This document shows positions 44,768 through 54,012 of a stretch of 64,000 bases of DNA, piece by piece. The stretch lies in assembly GCF_000317695.1 (NCBI RefSeq), contig NC_019771.1:124001-188000 (forward strand). The letters run 5' to 3'. Within the stretch, counting starts at the first letter, position 1. Each line of letters starts with the position of its first letter. A model generated the notes under the pieces. The model saw only the letters and a list, made by a program, of their open reading frames with translations. It was not told the DNA's origin and searched no databases. Source of the DNA: Anabaena cylindrica PCC 7122. GTDB taxonomy: Bacteria; Cyanobacteriota; Cyanobacteriia; Cyanobacteriales; Nostocaceae. Position numbers and translations under genes: made by a program.

Positions 44768-47700
44768 TTAAACTGTTTGTGCAAGTTGTTGTTGGTTGAG
44801 ATAGTAATAATGTCCTCTCTTGGCAATTAATTTTTCATGAGTACCGCTTTCAACTAAAACACCGCGATCTAAAACTAAAATTAGGTCAGCATGACGCACA
44901 GTAGAAAGGCGGTGAGCAATAATTAAACTTGTGCGTCCTTTGAGGATGATTCTGAGATTATTTTGAATGATTCGCTCAGATTCAGAATCAAGATGACTGG
45001 TAGCTTCATCTAATATTAAAAGACGAGGATTTCCCAGTAAAGCACGAGCTATAGCTAGGCGTTGGCGTTGTCCCCCTGATAACATTCCTCCACCTTCACC
45101 AATTTGGGTTTCATAACCCATAGCCATGCGTTTTATAAACTCATCTGCTCCTGCAAGCTGTGCTGCTTCCATAATTTCTTCTAGCGCAGCTTCTGGATGA
45201 GCAATACTAATATTTTCCCGAATTGTTCCACCAAATAAAAATGTATCTTGGTCAACGACTCCTATTTGCGATCGCAGTGATTGCAAAGAAATACTAGTCA
45301 CATCTTGATTGTCAATTAATACTCTGCCATCTGTCGGTGGATATAAACCCAAAATTAACTTAGAAAGAGTTGTTTTTCCTGAACCACTCCGCCCTACAAC
45401 TGCTACAGTTTGCTCAGGCAGAATTTCAAAACTGAGATTTTCTAGGATGTTAATTTCACTGTCTGAATGATAACGAAAAGTGACGTTATCAAAGCGCAGA
45501 TGACCGCGTAATCTAGGTAAACTCTGACGGGGTTGGGCGGCTAAGTCTTCTTCTACTTCTGCCTCTAATACATCATTAATTCTTTCTGTGGAAATAATTA
45601 CTTCCTGCAATTGATTCCACAATATAATTAACCGTTGAAAAGGCTGAATAACGTTGCCCAACAACATATTAAACGCAACTAATTGTCCAATTGTTAATTG
45701 GTTCTGAATGACTAACCAAGCTCCGAACCACAGTAAGCCAGTATTGGCTACAGTTTGAATTGTGGAGCTAATAATTTGTAGTTGATTACCAATGACTTGA
45801 CCACTAAAGTTTTTCTTGGTCAAATTATTGAGAAGTTCTTCCCAACGCCAGCGGACTGTTTGTTCAATTGCCATGGAGCGAATTGAAGAAATTCCAGTGA
45901 GACTTTGAATTAAGTAACTATTTTCTTTAGTTACCGCAGTAAATACTTCACGGCTAATGCGTCTTAAAAAAGGTGTGGCAAAAAGCGCTAGTAAGAAAAA
46001 AGGTGGTACAATTGCTAAGACTAATAAAGCCATGGGCGGACTGTACCAAAACATCAATCCTACATAGATAAATACCGTCAGTAAATCTAAGACGATAGAC
46101 AGTGCTTCACCAGTTAAGAAACGTTGAATTTTCTGATTTTCTTGGACACGAGAGACAATATCACCAACATAACGAGATTCAAAAAATGACAGAGGTAGGC
46201 GGAAAGTATGTTTAATAAAACCTACCATCAAAGCTACGCTAATTCGGTTAGCTGTATGGTCTAGTAAATATTGTCTGAGTCCATTAATGACGACACGAAA
46301 TAAGCCAAAAATTAGCAACCCAAAACCAACGGTGTTTAAAGTAACGGTGCTACCTTGAACAATTACTCGGTCTAATAATAGTTGAGTAAATAAAGGTGTC
46401 ACCAGTCCAAAGATTTGAATTAACACCGAAGCAACAAATACTTCTAGTAGGACTTGTGAGTGAGGTTTAACTAAATCAAATAGTTGCCAGAATGGTGTGT
46501 TAGCTTCTGGGGTCTCTTTGAGTGAGTTTGTTGGTTGCAATAACAACGCATAACCAGTCCAACCTGCCTTGAATTCGCCAATAGATAGGCTGCGTTGACC
46601 GATCGCAGGATCGGCTACAATGACCCGTTTTTTGGTAATTTCATAGACAACGATGTAATGTTTACCTTCCCAGTGTGCGATCGCTGGTAGGGGTTGTTGT
46701 GCTAATTTATCTAAACTGGCTCTCACCGGACGAGTAGCAAATCCAATAGTTTCAGCCGCTGTGCTTAAACTTCGCATTGATGCGCCAGCGCGATTAACAT
46801 TGGATAAATCTCGCAAGCGGTTAATACTGAAATTTTTACCCCAGTAACGGCTAATCATCACCAAACAAGCTGCACCACAATCAGAAGCACTTTGTTGTTC
46901 TAAAAATGGGTAGCGTTTGTGAATTTTGCGCCACCAATTCCCCGCTGTAACTGTAGGACTAGGGAAATAGCTTTGATGTTTTTTTGGTTGTGATTCTGTC
47001 TGTGTTGTCGTTTGGGGAAATTGAATCACATTGCGGTTTTTGGCTTTAACTTCCCGCTTTATTGGTTCTGGAATTGGCTCATCTTCAACATTCATCAACT
47101 TACTTAATTGTGGCCAGTGTTGTATTACTGTGAGCCAATCAGCATGACGTAAAAAGTAAGCTTTTGTAGGTTGCGTTGCTTGCCAATTTCCATGTTGAGG
47201 ATTGACATAAATATTACCTGGCGTTAATTTTATACCTTGGGAATGTTGCAATTCTCCTTGATGTACTAGCAACAATTTAGTATTTTTGGTGAGTTTGATA
47301 TTCAGAGAACCAACTTCTAGATTTTGTTTCTCAAATAAGGATAATGCTGTTAGCATTTCCTCTACTGATTCATGGCGAGGTGTAGCAGAATTTTGGCACA
47401 ATAATAGCAGTGTATCCCAAATTTCTGCCTTTAGAAGTAGGCGATTGCATACACTCGGAAATTGACTAATTACCTCTTGGGAAAGATAACCCAATGTTAA
47501 ATTAACAGAAGCTCTAGCCACATAAGAACTCAGTTTCTGTTCTGGAAATAAAGTCAACTCTCCAAAGGATGAACCAGATGTCAACGTGGAAATTAAATTA
47601 TTCAAACCATCTAACAGCCTAACTTTACCAGACAGAACTATATAAATTCCCGGTGCGGCTGTAATCGCTTGCCAAAACTGCTTGGCTATTGGTGGTTCAA

Positions 47701-47809
47701 TAATTTCTAAGCCTTGGATACAATTTTCAAGTTCTTGACTTGATAGTGAATCACCCAAAATATGGGTAATTTGTGCAGCTAACTGTGATTGAGAAAACGC
47801 TGATGGCAT
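44768..47809 (-). CDS. Peptidase-containing ABC exporter (C39, PCAT) with N-terminal cNMP-like region
   Basis: A 1013-residue protein. Residues about 40-130 resemble a cyclic-nucleotide-binding domain (GIYIVLSGKVRLLDG, GSSFGELTLFPEQ). The C39 protease follows with QQSASDCGAAC (Cys311), the His in WEGKHYIVVYE and the Asp in VADPAIGQ. Six membrane helices span about 450-730. The ABC domain has VGRSGSGKTTLSK, LSGGQRQRLAIARALL and LLILDEATSHLD. Such proteins cut double-glycine leaders and export the core. The start has GGAGG eight bases upstream. It follows the HTH gene by 17 bases. HetC of Anabaena is of the same general type. Confidence 0.93.
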   Translation of the reverse strand: MPSAFSQSQLAAQITHILGDSLSSQELENCIQGLEIIEPPIAKQFWQAITAAPGIYIVLSGKVRLLDGLNNLISTLTSGSSFGELTLFPEQKLSSYVARASVNLTLGYLSQEVISQFPSVCNRLLLKAEIWDTLLLLCQNSATPRHESVEEMLTALSLFEKQNLEVGSLNIKLTKNTKLLLVHQGELQHSQGIKLTPGNIYVNPQHGNWQATQPTKAYFLRHADWLTVIQHWPQLSKLMNVEDEPIPEPIKREVKAKNRNVIQFPQTTTQTESQPKKHQSYFPSPTVTAGNWWRKIHKRYPFLEQQSASDCGAACLVMISRYWGKNFSINRLRDLSNVNRAGASMRSLSTAAETIGFATRPVRASLDKLAQQPLPAIAHWEGKHYIVVYEITKKRVIVADPAIGQRSLSIGEFKAGWTGYALLLQPTNSLKETPEANTPFWQLFDLVKPHSQVLLEVFVASVLIQIFGLVTPLFTQLLLDRVIVQGSTVTLNTVGFGLLIFGLFRVVINGLRQYLLDHTANRISVALMVGFIKHTFRLPLSFFESRYVGDIVSRVQENQKIQRFLTGEALSIVLDLLTVFIYVGLMFWYSPPMALLVLAIVPPFFLLALFATPFLRRISREVFTAVTKENSYLIQSLTGISSIRSMAIEQTVRWRWEELLNNLTKKNFSGQVIGNQLQIISSTIQTVANTGLLWFGAWLVIQNQLTIGQLVAFNMLLGNVIQPFQRLIILWNQLQEVIISTERINDVLEAEVEEDLAAQPRQSLPRLRGHLRFDNVTFRYHSDSEINILENLSFEILPEQTVAVVGRSGSGKTTLSKLILGLYPPTDGRVLIDNQDVTSISLQSLRSQIGVVDQDTFLFGGTIRENISIAHPEAALEEIMEAAQLAGADEFIKRMAMGYETQIGEGGGMLSGGQRQRLAIARALLGNPRLLILDEATSHLDSESERIIQNNLRIILKGRTSLIIAHRLSTVRHADLILVLDRGVLVESGTHEKLIAKRGHYYYLNQQQLAQTV

Positions 47810-47826
47810 TTCCTGACCTCCAAATA

Positions 47827-48426
47827 TTAGTTATTGGTCTGAATTAAATTAAATGACCAATGCAAACTAGGTTCGGAGTTAGATTGCAAATCACAAATTG
47901 TAATGCCAGTATCCTGATTTGGATTATTTTTTGTTTGGTGGGAACTTTTACGTTTAGTAGAAAGTCCCATTTGTTTAAGTAGGCGATTAATATGGCGATC
48001 GCTAATTTCAATCCCCAATTCATTTGCTAGATGTTTACTTAACCATTGAGCAGTCCAATAACCAAAAGCATAGCCATATTCACGCGGACTATGACTTACT
48101 AATTCCTTCAATCTATCAATGTATTGATTATTAACAGTCTTTGGTCTACCGATTCTCCGTTCATTCCACTTATGTGCCATACCAGCCTCAGCTATACCTA
48201 TCCAATACCTCGCCATTTCCTGAGAACAACCAATAATTTCACAAATATGAGATTGAGATTTCCCCATATCTGCTAACAACATAATTTCAATCCTACGTCG
48301 ATATTCTGGCTGTAGATTAGCTTGCAAGTTTTTAATCAGCACTTTACGCTGAAAAGGTGTTAAAAACTTGCTTTCATGTGCATCGTAAATATCAGAAACT
48401 TTGTGTGGATTAGAAGAGAATGACAT
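47827..48426 (-). CDS. IS630-type helix-turn-helix protein, probable regulator
   Basis: The protein has 199 residues from the ATG at 48426 (a start at 48465 is possible). It has two DNA-binding modules as found at the front of IS630/Tc1 transposases: a homeodomain-like HTH (MGKSQSHICEIIGCSQEMAR) and a winged helix (YGYAFGYWTAQWLSKHLANE, then RHINRLLKQMGLS). The DDE catalytic domain is absent and replaced by a short polar tail. It is the first gene of the export operon, so it is probably a domesticated transposase part used as a regulator. Confidence 0.75.
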   Translation of the reverse strand: MSFSSNPHKVSDIYDAHESKFLTPFQRKVLIKNLQANLQPEYRRRIEIMLLADMGKSQSHICEIIGCSQEMARYWIGIAEAGMAHKWNERRIGRPKTVNNQYIDRLKELVSHSPREYGYAFGYWTAQWLSKHLANELGIEISDRHINRLLKQMGLSTKRKSSHQTKNNPNQDTGITICDLQSNSEPSLHWSFNLIQTNN

Positions 48427-50083
48427 AATGATTACCAGTTGCCGTCTACTGCAAAATGTGGGCAAATTTATCCATTACATCTGTTACTAAAATCCAGATG
48501 CAAAATTAATTAACCACTTCAAACTAATTAAGTATTGATGATTAGTTGAGTTTCCATTACTCAATAATGAAATAAAACTTGTTCCACAAATTAAAGCCTA
48601 AAAGTCATTAAACTCAACAAAGGAAGCCATCTATATTTATATTCTTAATACTATCCTAATATTAGTGTTTTCTCATCAGCATATCTTCATAAATCTGAAA
48701 TTTTCCGCCAGAGAAATTTAAAAAGCCAGTTCTTCAAGTTTTATTTTTAGCCGCTTTTATTCATTAATAAATTTTCCTATATCTTTATAAGAAGCTTATA
48801 GAAAAACCTTTTTAAAGTCTTTGTAAGAATTCAGGAGTCAGGAGAAAGAATGAAGAAGGAAGAAGGATATTTTTTTCTGTTTCCTGTCATATCAAACATT
48901 TCGTATTCTGAATCCTTACAAGTCTTATAATAATTTATATCAAGTTTATATTCATTAGATGAATTACTTAAGGATGATAAATATAAAAGAAATCATTAAA
49001 TAGATCCGATTGTAAGTTATTTTAATTTTTATTCAATGAATTAATTAAAAATATAAAAATAAATGCCACCACTCACTTCAAATTACTATACCTCTACCAT
49101 CAGAAGTAAACCTACACTCTATTAAGGTCTGAAATATACTCAATTTATATCTATCTATAGTATGAAAATTGATATTTGATTTTATATTGTCTCCGCAATA
49201 GGTAAATTGAGTTACGAAATCTAACCTGGGGCAAATAACTAAATAAGAAATTTATTGTAGAAATTTGCAAATTGGGAAAATAATCAACAATACTTCTCCC
49301 TTAAAGGATATAGGACTTACGCAAGATTGAACTCAAAAGCTGATTATTGCGTGAGGGTAATTCATGAATTATCCCTACTTCCATCCTGTATTGCGTAAGT
49401 CCTGGATATTTGAATAGGGTATACTCATAATAAAAGGAAGCTGTAAAAGGTTTCAGCTTCCAGTATCCAATATATAAATTGCCAATTTATACAGTGAAGA
49501 TCATCTCATCCTATTTGGGAGAAATAGGATTATAATAATTGCAACAGAAGTGTAATAGCTATAAGTTTTACCAGCCATGAGGACAATTTCATCCTAACTT
49601 TCCATTTACAAGACTACTTTTAGTTAGTGTGAAAATTTTTTCATTAAGAATTAACACATAAAATAGTAAAGTAGTTTCTAGCACAATCTAAAATTTGAGG
49701 GAAGCCACTACCCCAACTTTTAGTTGCATAGATTTCTTGAAAAAAGAACCACCTTTAGTTAGGTTTGATCAGTCTTGAGTGTAAAAGTTATCTTATCCAT
49801 GAATGCCTGAATGCTTAAACTTCAGTATTATGTATTTCATGGTCAGATATAATCATTCACTTTATTGGTAAAAATTGATTTGTTTGCCATTTACCTCTTC
49901 AGGTTGTTATTTCTAATTTATAAGATGTTATGAGTGTATATTTGCCATTCTGGCAGAACTTTTGCAGATCTGATTCAATTTAAACTGCTCAAATTACCGT
50001 CACGCATTAGCAAAAGGCTATACACTATCGCTAAAACCATTAGTAGCTCGAAAATGGTGGACAATAAATGCCCACCTCACAAG
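48427..50083. other. 1.65-kb region without genes
   Basis: AT-rich DNA upstream of the export operon. It contains an STRR-type patch (CAGGAGTCAGGAG, about 48832-48845, then AAGAAGGAAGAAGG) and a MITE at 49312-49403. The promoter of the HTH/exporter unit should be in its first few hundred bases. No supported gene on either strand. Confidence 0.55.
49312..49403. mobile_element. 92-base MITE with 13-base inverted ends
   Basis: AGGACTTACGCAA at the left and TTGCGTAAGTCCT at the right are perfect inverted ends. GGATAT stands directly outside both ends, as a target-site duplication would. There is an inner hairpin (GGGTAATTCATGAATTATCCC). The GGACTTACGCA end is common among cyanobacterial insertion elements. 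Non-autonomous. Confidence 0.88.
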
Positions 50084-51322
50084 TTACTTAACCTTCACTG
50101 ACTTACTAAAAATACGATAGTACAACCATGCACTCAATTCCTTCACTGGAAACAACAAATAAGTTAGCGGATTCACTGTGACAATAATATTTCTAAAATC
50201 CCGCTTGGCTAAAAACATAATACCCCGTGCGACTTGGGGTGGTGACATCACACCATACGGATTGAGTTGACTTTTGAACGGCCCTAAAATTAATTTGCGA
50301 ATTACACAAACCCCATCTAACCGCTTGAGAGTAATCAGATCACCTAATGCTCTTTTGCTGAGTTCATAGAGGGGACTCAAAGCTGGGGAAACCTCCGCTT
50401 CCGAGGTATTCACCCAAATTTCTTTGGTTGCTTTGGCTTCTGGGCCTGTGACAGTGGTAGAAAATATATCAATCAACCGCAAAGCTGAAAAGGTATTGAC
50501 TTGATAGGAGTTTTGAATTGCTTCCGAAGTGCGATCGCTATAAACGTTCACACCATGATTGATAATTAAAATATCCACTTTCTCTAGGCTGGCTTTGAGT
50601 TGGGCTTCATTACCCAATTCCCAAGCAAGTACTTTTAACCCAGTTTGCGCCTGTATTTTATCAGGATTAGTACTTAATGCTACGACTTTGGCATTGTGCT
50701 TGAGTAATTCCCCTACTAATGCTTTTCCTAAAGCACCTGACGCACCAGTTAAAGCAACAGTTTTACCTTTAAGAGAAAGTCCTGTTCCTAATACTTTATC
50801 CACGAGAGGAAAAACACCACTGTAATAAGCATTAACATCATCAAAATGATGTCGCCAATGGTAACTTCGATTCACCAACCAAACGGAAGGAATACTTTCT
50901 AAGGGGCCTGGTAAATGGTTATAGTCTGTGTCAATAGTCCCTTGGAAATATCGCAAAGACGCACCATATAAAAAAGTTACCGCATACGCAACTCCCAACC
51001 ATAATCCCCATTGCTGGGCAACTAAGGCTACTGCTGTTAACATAACTACCAGTATAATCGACTCGACTATATCGTGATACAACTGGGAATCTGTGTAAGC
51101 CTTCTGGGAAACCAAGGTTAAATCCCGACGGTAAGCTGCATGGTGCTTATTATGCCATTTTGCCAGCCAGGTAAATTGGTGACACAAAGCATGGTAACTA
51201 TCTCTTAATATTTCCGCCAGTAACAGGGAACAACACCCCCAAAGAGTAAACTGTATACAGGTATTTACTAAAACCCAGTCCATTGTTAAGTTTTCAGCCA
51301 GTCTCATCACGTTTTTATTCAC
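50084..51322 (-). CDS. Bifunctional sterol desaturase / short-chain dehydrogenase
   Basis: A 412-residue fusion. The N-terminal half is a fatty-acid hydroxylase/sterol desaturase-type membrane domain with His clusters HALCH, HNKHH and HWRHH that bind a di-iron centre. From about residue 185 an SDR domain begins: ALTGASGALGKAL (NAD-binding glycine loop), IINHGVNVYS (NNAG-like), and YELSKRAL with the catalytic Tyr and Lys. It probably oxidises and then reduces a lipid or isoprenoid alcohol. The substrate is unknown. It stands alone. Confidence 0.87.
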   Translation of the reverse strand: MNKNVMRLAENLTMDWVLVNTCIQFTLWGCCSLLLAEILRDSYHALCHQFTWLAKWHNKHHAAYRRDLTLVSQKAYTDSQLYHDIVESIILVVMLTAVALVAQQWGLWLGVAYAVTFLYGASLRYFQGTIDTDYNHLPGPLESIPSVWLVNRSYHWRHHFDDVNAYYSGVFPLVDKVLGTGLSLKGKTVALTGASGALGKALVGELLKHNAKVVALSTNPDKIQAQTGLKVLAWELGNEAQLKASLEKVDILIINHGVNVYSDRTSEAIQNSYQVNTFSALRLIDIFSTTVTGPEAKATKEIWVNTSEAEVSPALSPLYELSKRALGDLITLKRLDGVCVIRKLILGPFKSQLNPYGVMSPPQVARGIMFLAKRDFRNIIVTVNPLTYLLFPVKELSAWLYYRIFSKSVKVK

Positions 51323-51460
51323 ACAACTTAATAAAGATGGTATATTATTCGACCATTAAAAATCTAGAAAACTATCCCACTCTGTTAAAACTTGGTTCGT
51401 TCACACAGTATCAAGACTGTCTAAAAATTTTACAATGGGATTAAACGATACTAATGTAAC

Positions 51461-52087
51461 TTATCGTACTCCCATGATATATGCTATTTTTTCTACCTCT
51501 ACTAAACCTTGACGTTCTAATTCATAAGCAATAAATGGAGCTTTGCTTTTTAAATATTCAAAAGGATAATCTTTTTGACAATAAGGTAGTAGCCAATCTA
51601 GTCTTCCTTTTACACAATTATCATCTTCATTAAGTTTGAGGCGTTTAATTGTAGTAACTAATCTGTTTTGAAGAGGATCTAAAATATTTGGATTAGGTTG
51701 AATAAATAAAGAAGGAAAATCGAGAATAAAACAATCTTCTTGTAATGAACAAGGGTCTATAACGTCTAAAAAATTGCGTTTTCTAGCATTTAACTTTAAA
51801 CAAGCAAGGCGAAAATTATCCCATTCATAAGCCCATTCTGGTTTTGCAGACTTAGGAACAAAATGATCTACAGTCGGAGTTCCTTCAGTTCTAGGCATCC
51901 ATTGAGCAGAATAAGCACAAATACGACCATAAACCTTACATAAATCATCTAAGGATTCCTGCCAATATGCTCCTTTTTTCCAATCTTCAGTTTTGGGATT
52001 AGGAACTTTACTTAAGAAAGTCAAGCCTGGATTTCTGACTTTTTTGTCAAAATCATCAGGTTTACGCTGAAACTGCACAGGTATCAC
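51461..52087 (-). CDS. HNH nuclease, Septu PtuB-like
   Basis: The protein has 208 residues from the GTG at 52087, which overlaps the stop of the ATPase gene (GTGA), a sign of coupled translation. An ATG frame to 52132 exists but would overlap the ATPase gene by 49 bases. The nuclease core is CAYSAQWMP, then TVDHFVPKS (the DH of the site) and YEWDNFRLACLKLNARK (Asn and Lys). This is the TIGR02646-like pattern found in PtuB and in retron-associated HNH proteins. With the upstream ATPase it makes a two-gene defence unit. Confidence 0.82.
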   Translation of the reverse strand: MIPVQFQRKPDDFDKKVRNPGLTFLSKVPNPKTEDWKKGAYWQESLDDLCKVYGRICAYSAQWMPRTEGTPTVDHFVPKSAKPEWAYEWDNFRLACLKLNARKRNFLDVIDPCSLQEDCFILDFPSLFIQPNPNILDPLQNRLVTTIKRLKLNEDDNCVKGRLDWLLPYCQKDYPFEYLKSKAPFIAYELERQGLVEVEKIAYIMGVR

Positions 52088-54012
52088 AACTCTACTCCAT
52101 GCCTTTCTGCAAAATAAACCCATCTTGGCCAAAACTCATCATCTTCTGCTAAATACCTTTTCAATTCCTCTGATACTTTTGCTACAGATTCCGAGTCAGG
52201 ATTATCTGAAAACTGCAAAGATTTGGCAGCATTTAATGTCTTTTCTGCTTCCAAGGAACGAGGTTGACGCAATTTAAAAACATCAGACATTAACCAAGAA
52301 TCTACCACACCTTGACGTATAAAAGGAAGTTCCTCAATTTGGACTTCATTACCTAATAAATCGCTTTTCACTAGTTCTAGACTAAATAACTTATCAATTT
52401 TTTCATCAAATCTAGGTTCTACAGATGCCATTACTAAAGGAGAATGAGTAGCAACCATGATTTGTACTTGTAAATCAGCAGCTAAATCATCTCTGACATC
52501 TAACAAAGCAGGTAAAATAGCCCTTTGCCATTGGGGGTGAAGATGCGCTTCTAACTCATCTACTAAAATAACCATTCTCTTCTGTGGTTCTATGCGGATA
52601 AGTTTTGATTGTATTTTATGTTCTTCCCAAGCCCAAACTATCAAATAAGCCATTGTAATTATCCGCTGAACCCCTGCCGAAGCATGAATAATGGGAACAG
52701 TTCCATAAGGGTGTTCTATGGTGGGAATTTCTCTAGCATCATAAGGCAGTCTGACAGGTTCTCCCGGTTTTAAAATTCCTAAATCACCTTCAGAGGGAGG
52801 AGATAAACGTTCTAATACTTTTACTAAGGTGTTAAATGGATATTTATCTGGTCTACTTTGCCATTGAATCCAATCTTGTAATAATCCATTAATAAAAGTA
52901 TTGCCATTTTCATCTTTTTGACCATTCCATAACTCATCTTTAGTAAACACAAAAGGAAGTGGTACTTTCTTAATATCTTGAACACGAGATGAAAATGACA
53001 AATACTGCTTTGCTGTGTCCCATACGGCAAAAGAACCATCTACTCTGGCATAAATTACAAGACCGGGAATAGTTGAGCGATTTTTAATTTCATTCCATCT
53101 TTGAAGTTGCCAATCATAAGAAATACTTTCTTTATCAGATTCAGAATCTCCAGAAATTTCAAAAATAATTTTAGGTTCATCTTCACTTATAGTTTGCATT
53201 GGATATGCTGGTAAATTTGCCCACTGTCCAGTTAAAGCCCACCATGCACACTCTAGTAAAAAAGTTTTACCTAGTCCATTATCACCTGTAATTAAATTCA
53301 GTTGTTCTGCTGGTTCAAAACAAAGTTTACTTGCAGCACCTACACCTTGTATTTCTAAATAAGTTAAAGTGCCTTCTTCGGGTAGAACATCTGGAGGTTT
53401 ACCAATAACAGTTTTTAATTCTTCCCAAGACACTACTTTATCTTGAAAAAGCTGGTTTACATTAATATTTTCAGGGATAGCAATATCAAATAATTGATTG
53501 ATTTCTTGTTCATTTAATAAAAAAACATTTTTGAGATTTTCAATAATGCTTTCTGCTGTTGTTTCAGATGTCCATTCTTTTTCACGATAGATCCAAACAG
53601 CTAAATGAAAAATTGAAATTACTTGATTATCATATTGAGATAAACAAGATTTTAAGATTTCGATATAGTTATCTTTCCAACCCCATTCTTTTTCAAAGAC
53701 TTTGTCAATCAAGGCTTCTATAAATGTTTTTTTACGAATATCTTGTATAATGAACTTTGCATATCTATCAAGTTCCATCCATCTTTTTTGATTTTTTGAT
53801 AAACGAAAACATCTATAAGAAAATGCTGATTCCTTACAGGGTTTATAGTTTTTCTCTAAAAAATCTTGAATCTCTGAATATAGCGATATTTTAATAGTAT
53901 TATCTACTGGTAATTGTAATTGCTTAAATTTTAAAAAAGTAATTCCCCAAAAAGAATCGACCTTTTCTAAATATTTAAGAGACTCTCTGATTTGGTCAAT
54001 ACTAAGGAACAT
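52084..54012 (-). CDS. AAA/ABC-type ATPase, Septu PtuA-like
   Basis: A 642-residue protein. An N-terminal region of about 210 residues without recognised motifs precedes an ATPase of the OLD/SMC-like type: Walker A ITGDNGLGKTFLLE at about 240, the Walker B Asp-Glu in MVILVDELEAHLHPQWQ, and the His-switch VATHSPLVMASVEP. It is coupled by GTGA to an HNH nuclease. In Septu systems PtuA senses phage or nucleotide levels and PtuB cuts DNA. The long N-terminal part is more than in the first described PtuA proteins, so a subtype is possible. Confidence 0.8.
   Translation of the reverse strand: MFLSIDQIRESLKYLEKVDSFWGITFLKFKQLQLPVDNTIKISLYSEIQDFLEKNYKPCKESAFSYRCFRLSKNQKRWMELDRYAKFIIQDIRKKTFIEALIDKVFEKEWGWKDNYIEILKSCLSQYDNQVISIFHLAVWIYREKEWTSETTAESIIENLKNVFLLNEQEINQLFDIAIPENINVNQLFQDKVVSWEELKTVIGKPPDVLPEEGTLTYLEIQGVGAASKLCFEPAEQLNLITGDNGLGKTFLLECAWWALTGQWANLPAYPMQTISEDEPKIIFEISGDSESDKESISYDWQLQRWNEIKNRSTIPGLVIYARVDGSFAVWDTAKQYLSFSSRVQDIKKVPLPFVFTKDELWNGQKDENGNTFINGLLQDWIQWQSRPDKYPFNTLVKVLERLSPPSEGDLGILKPGEPVRLPYDAREIPTIEHPYGTVPIIHASAGVQRIITMAYLIVWAWEEHKIQSKLIRIEPQKRMVILVDELEAHLHPQWQRAILPALLDVRDDLAADLQVQIMVATHSPLVMASVEPRFDEKIDKLFSLELVKSDLLGNEVQIEELPFIRQGVVDSWLMSDVFKLRQPRSLEAEKTLNAAKSLQFSDNPDSESVAKVSEELKRYLAEDDEFWPRWVYFAERHGVEL

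Noticed and set aside
51461..54012. Retron effector pair
   Set aside because: The ATPase/HNH types also occur with retrons, but no reverse transcriptase gene or msr-msd structure was seen nearby.
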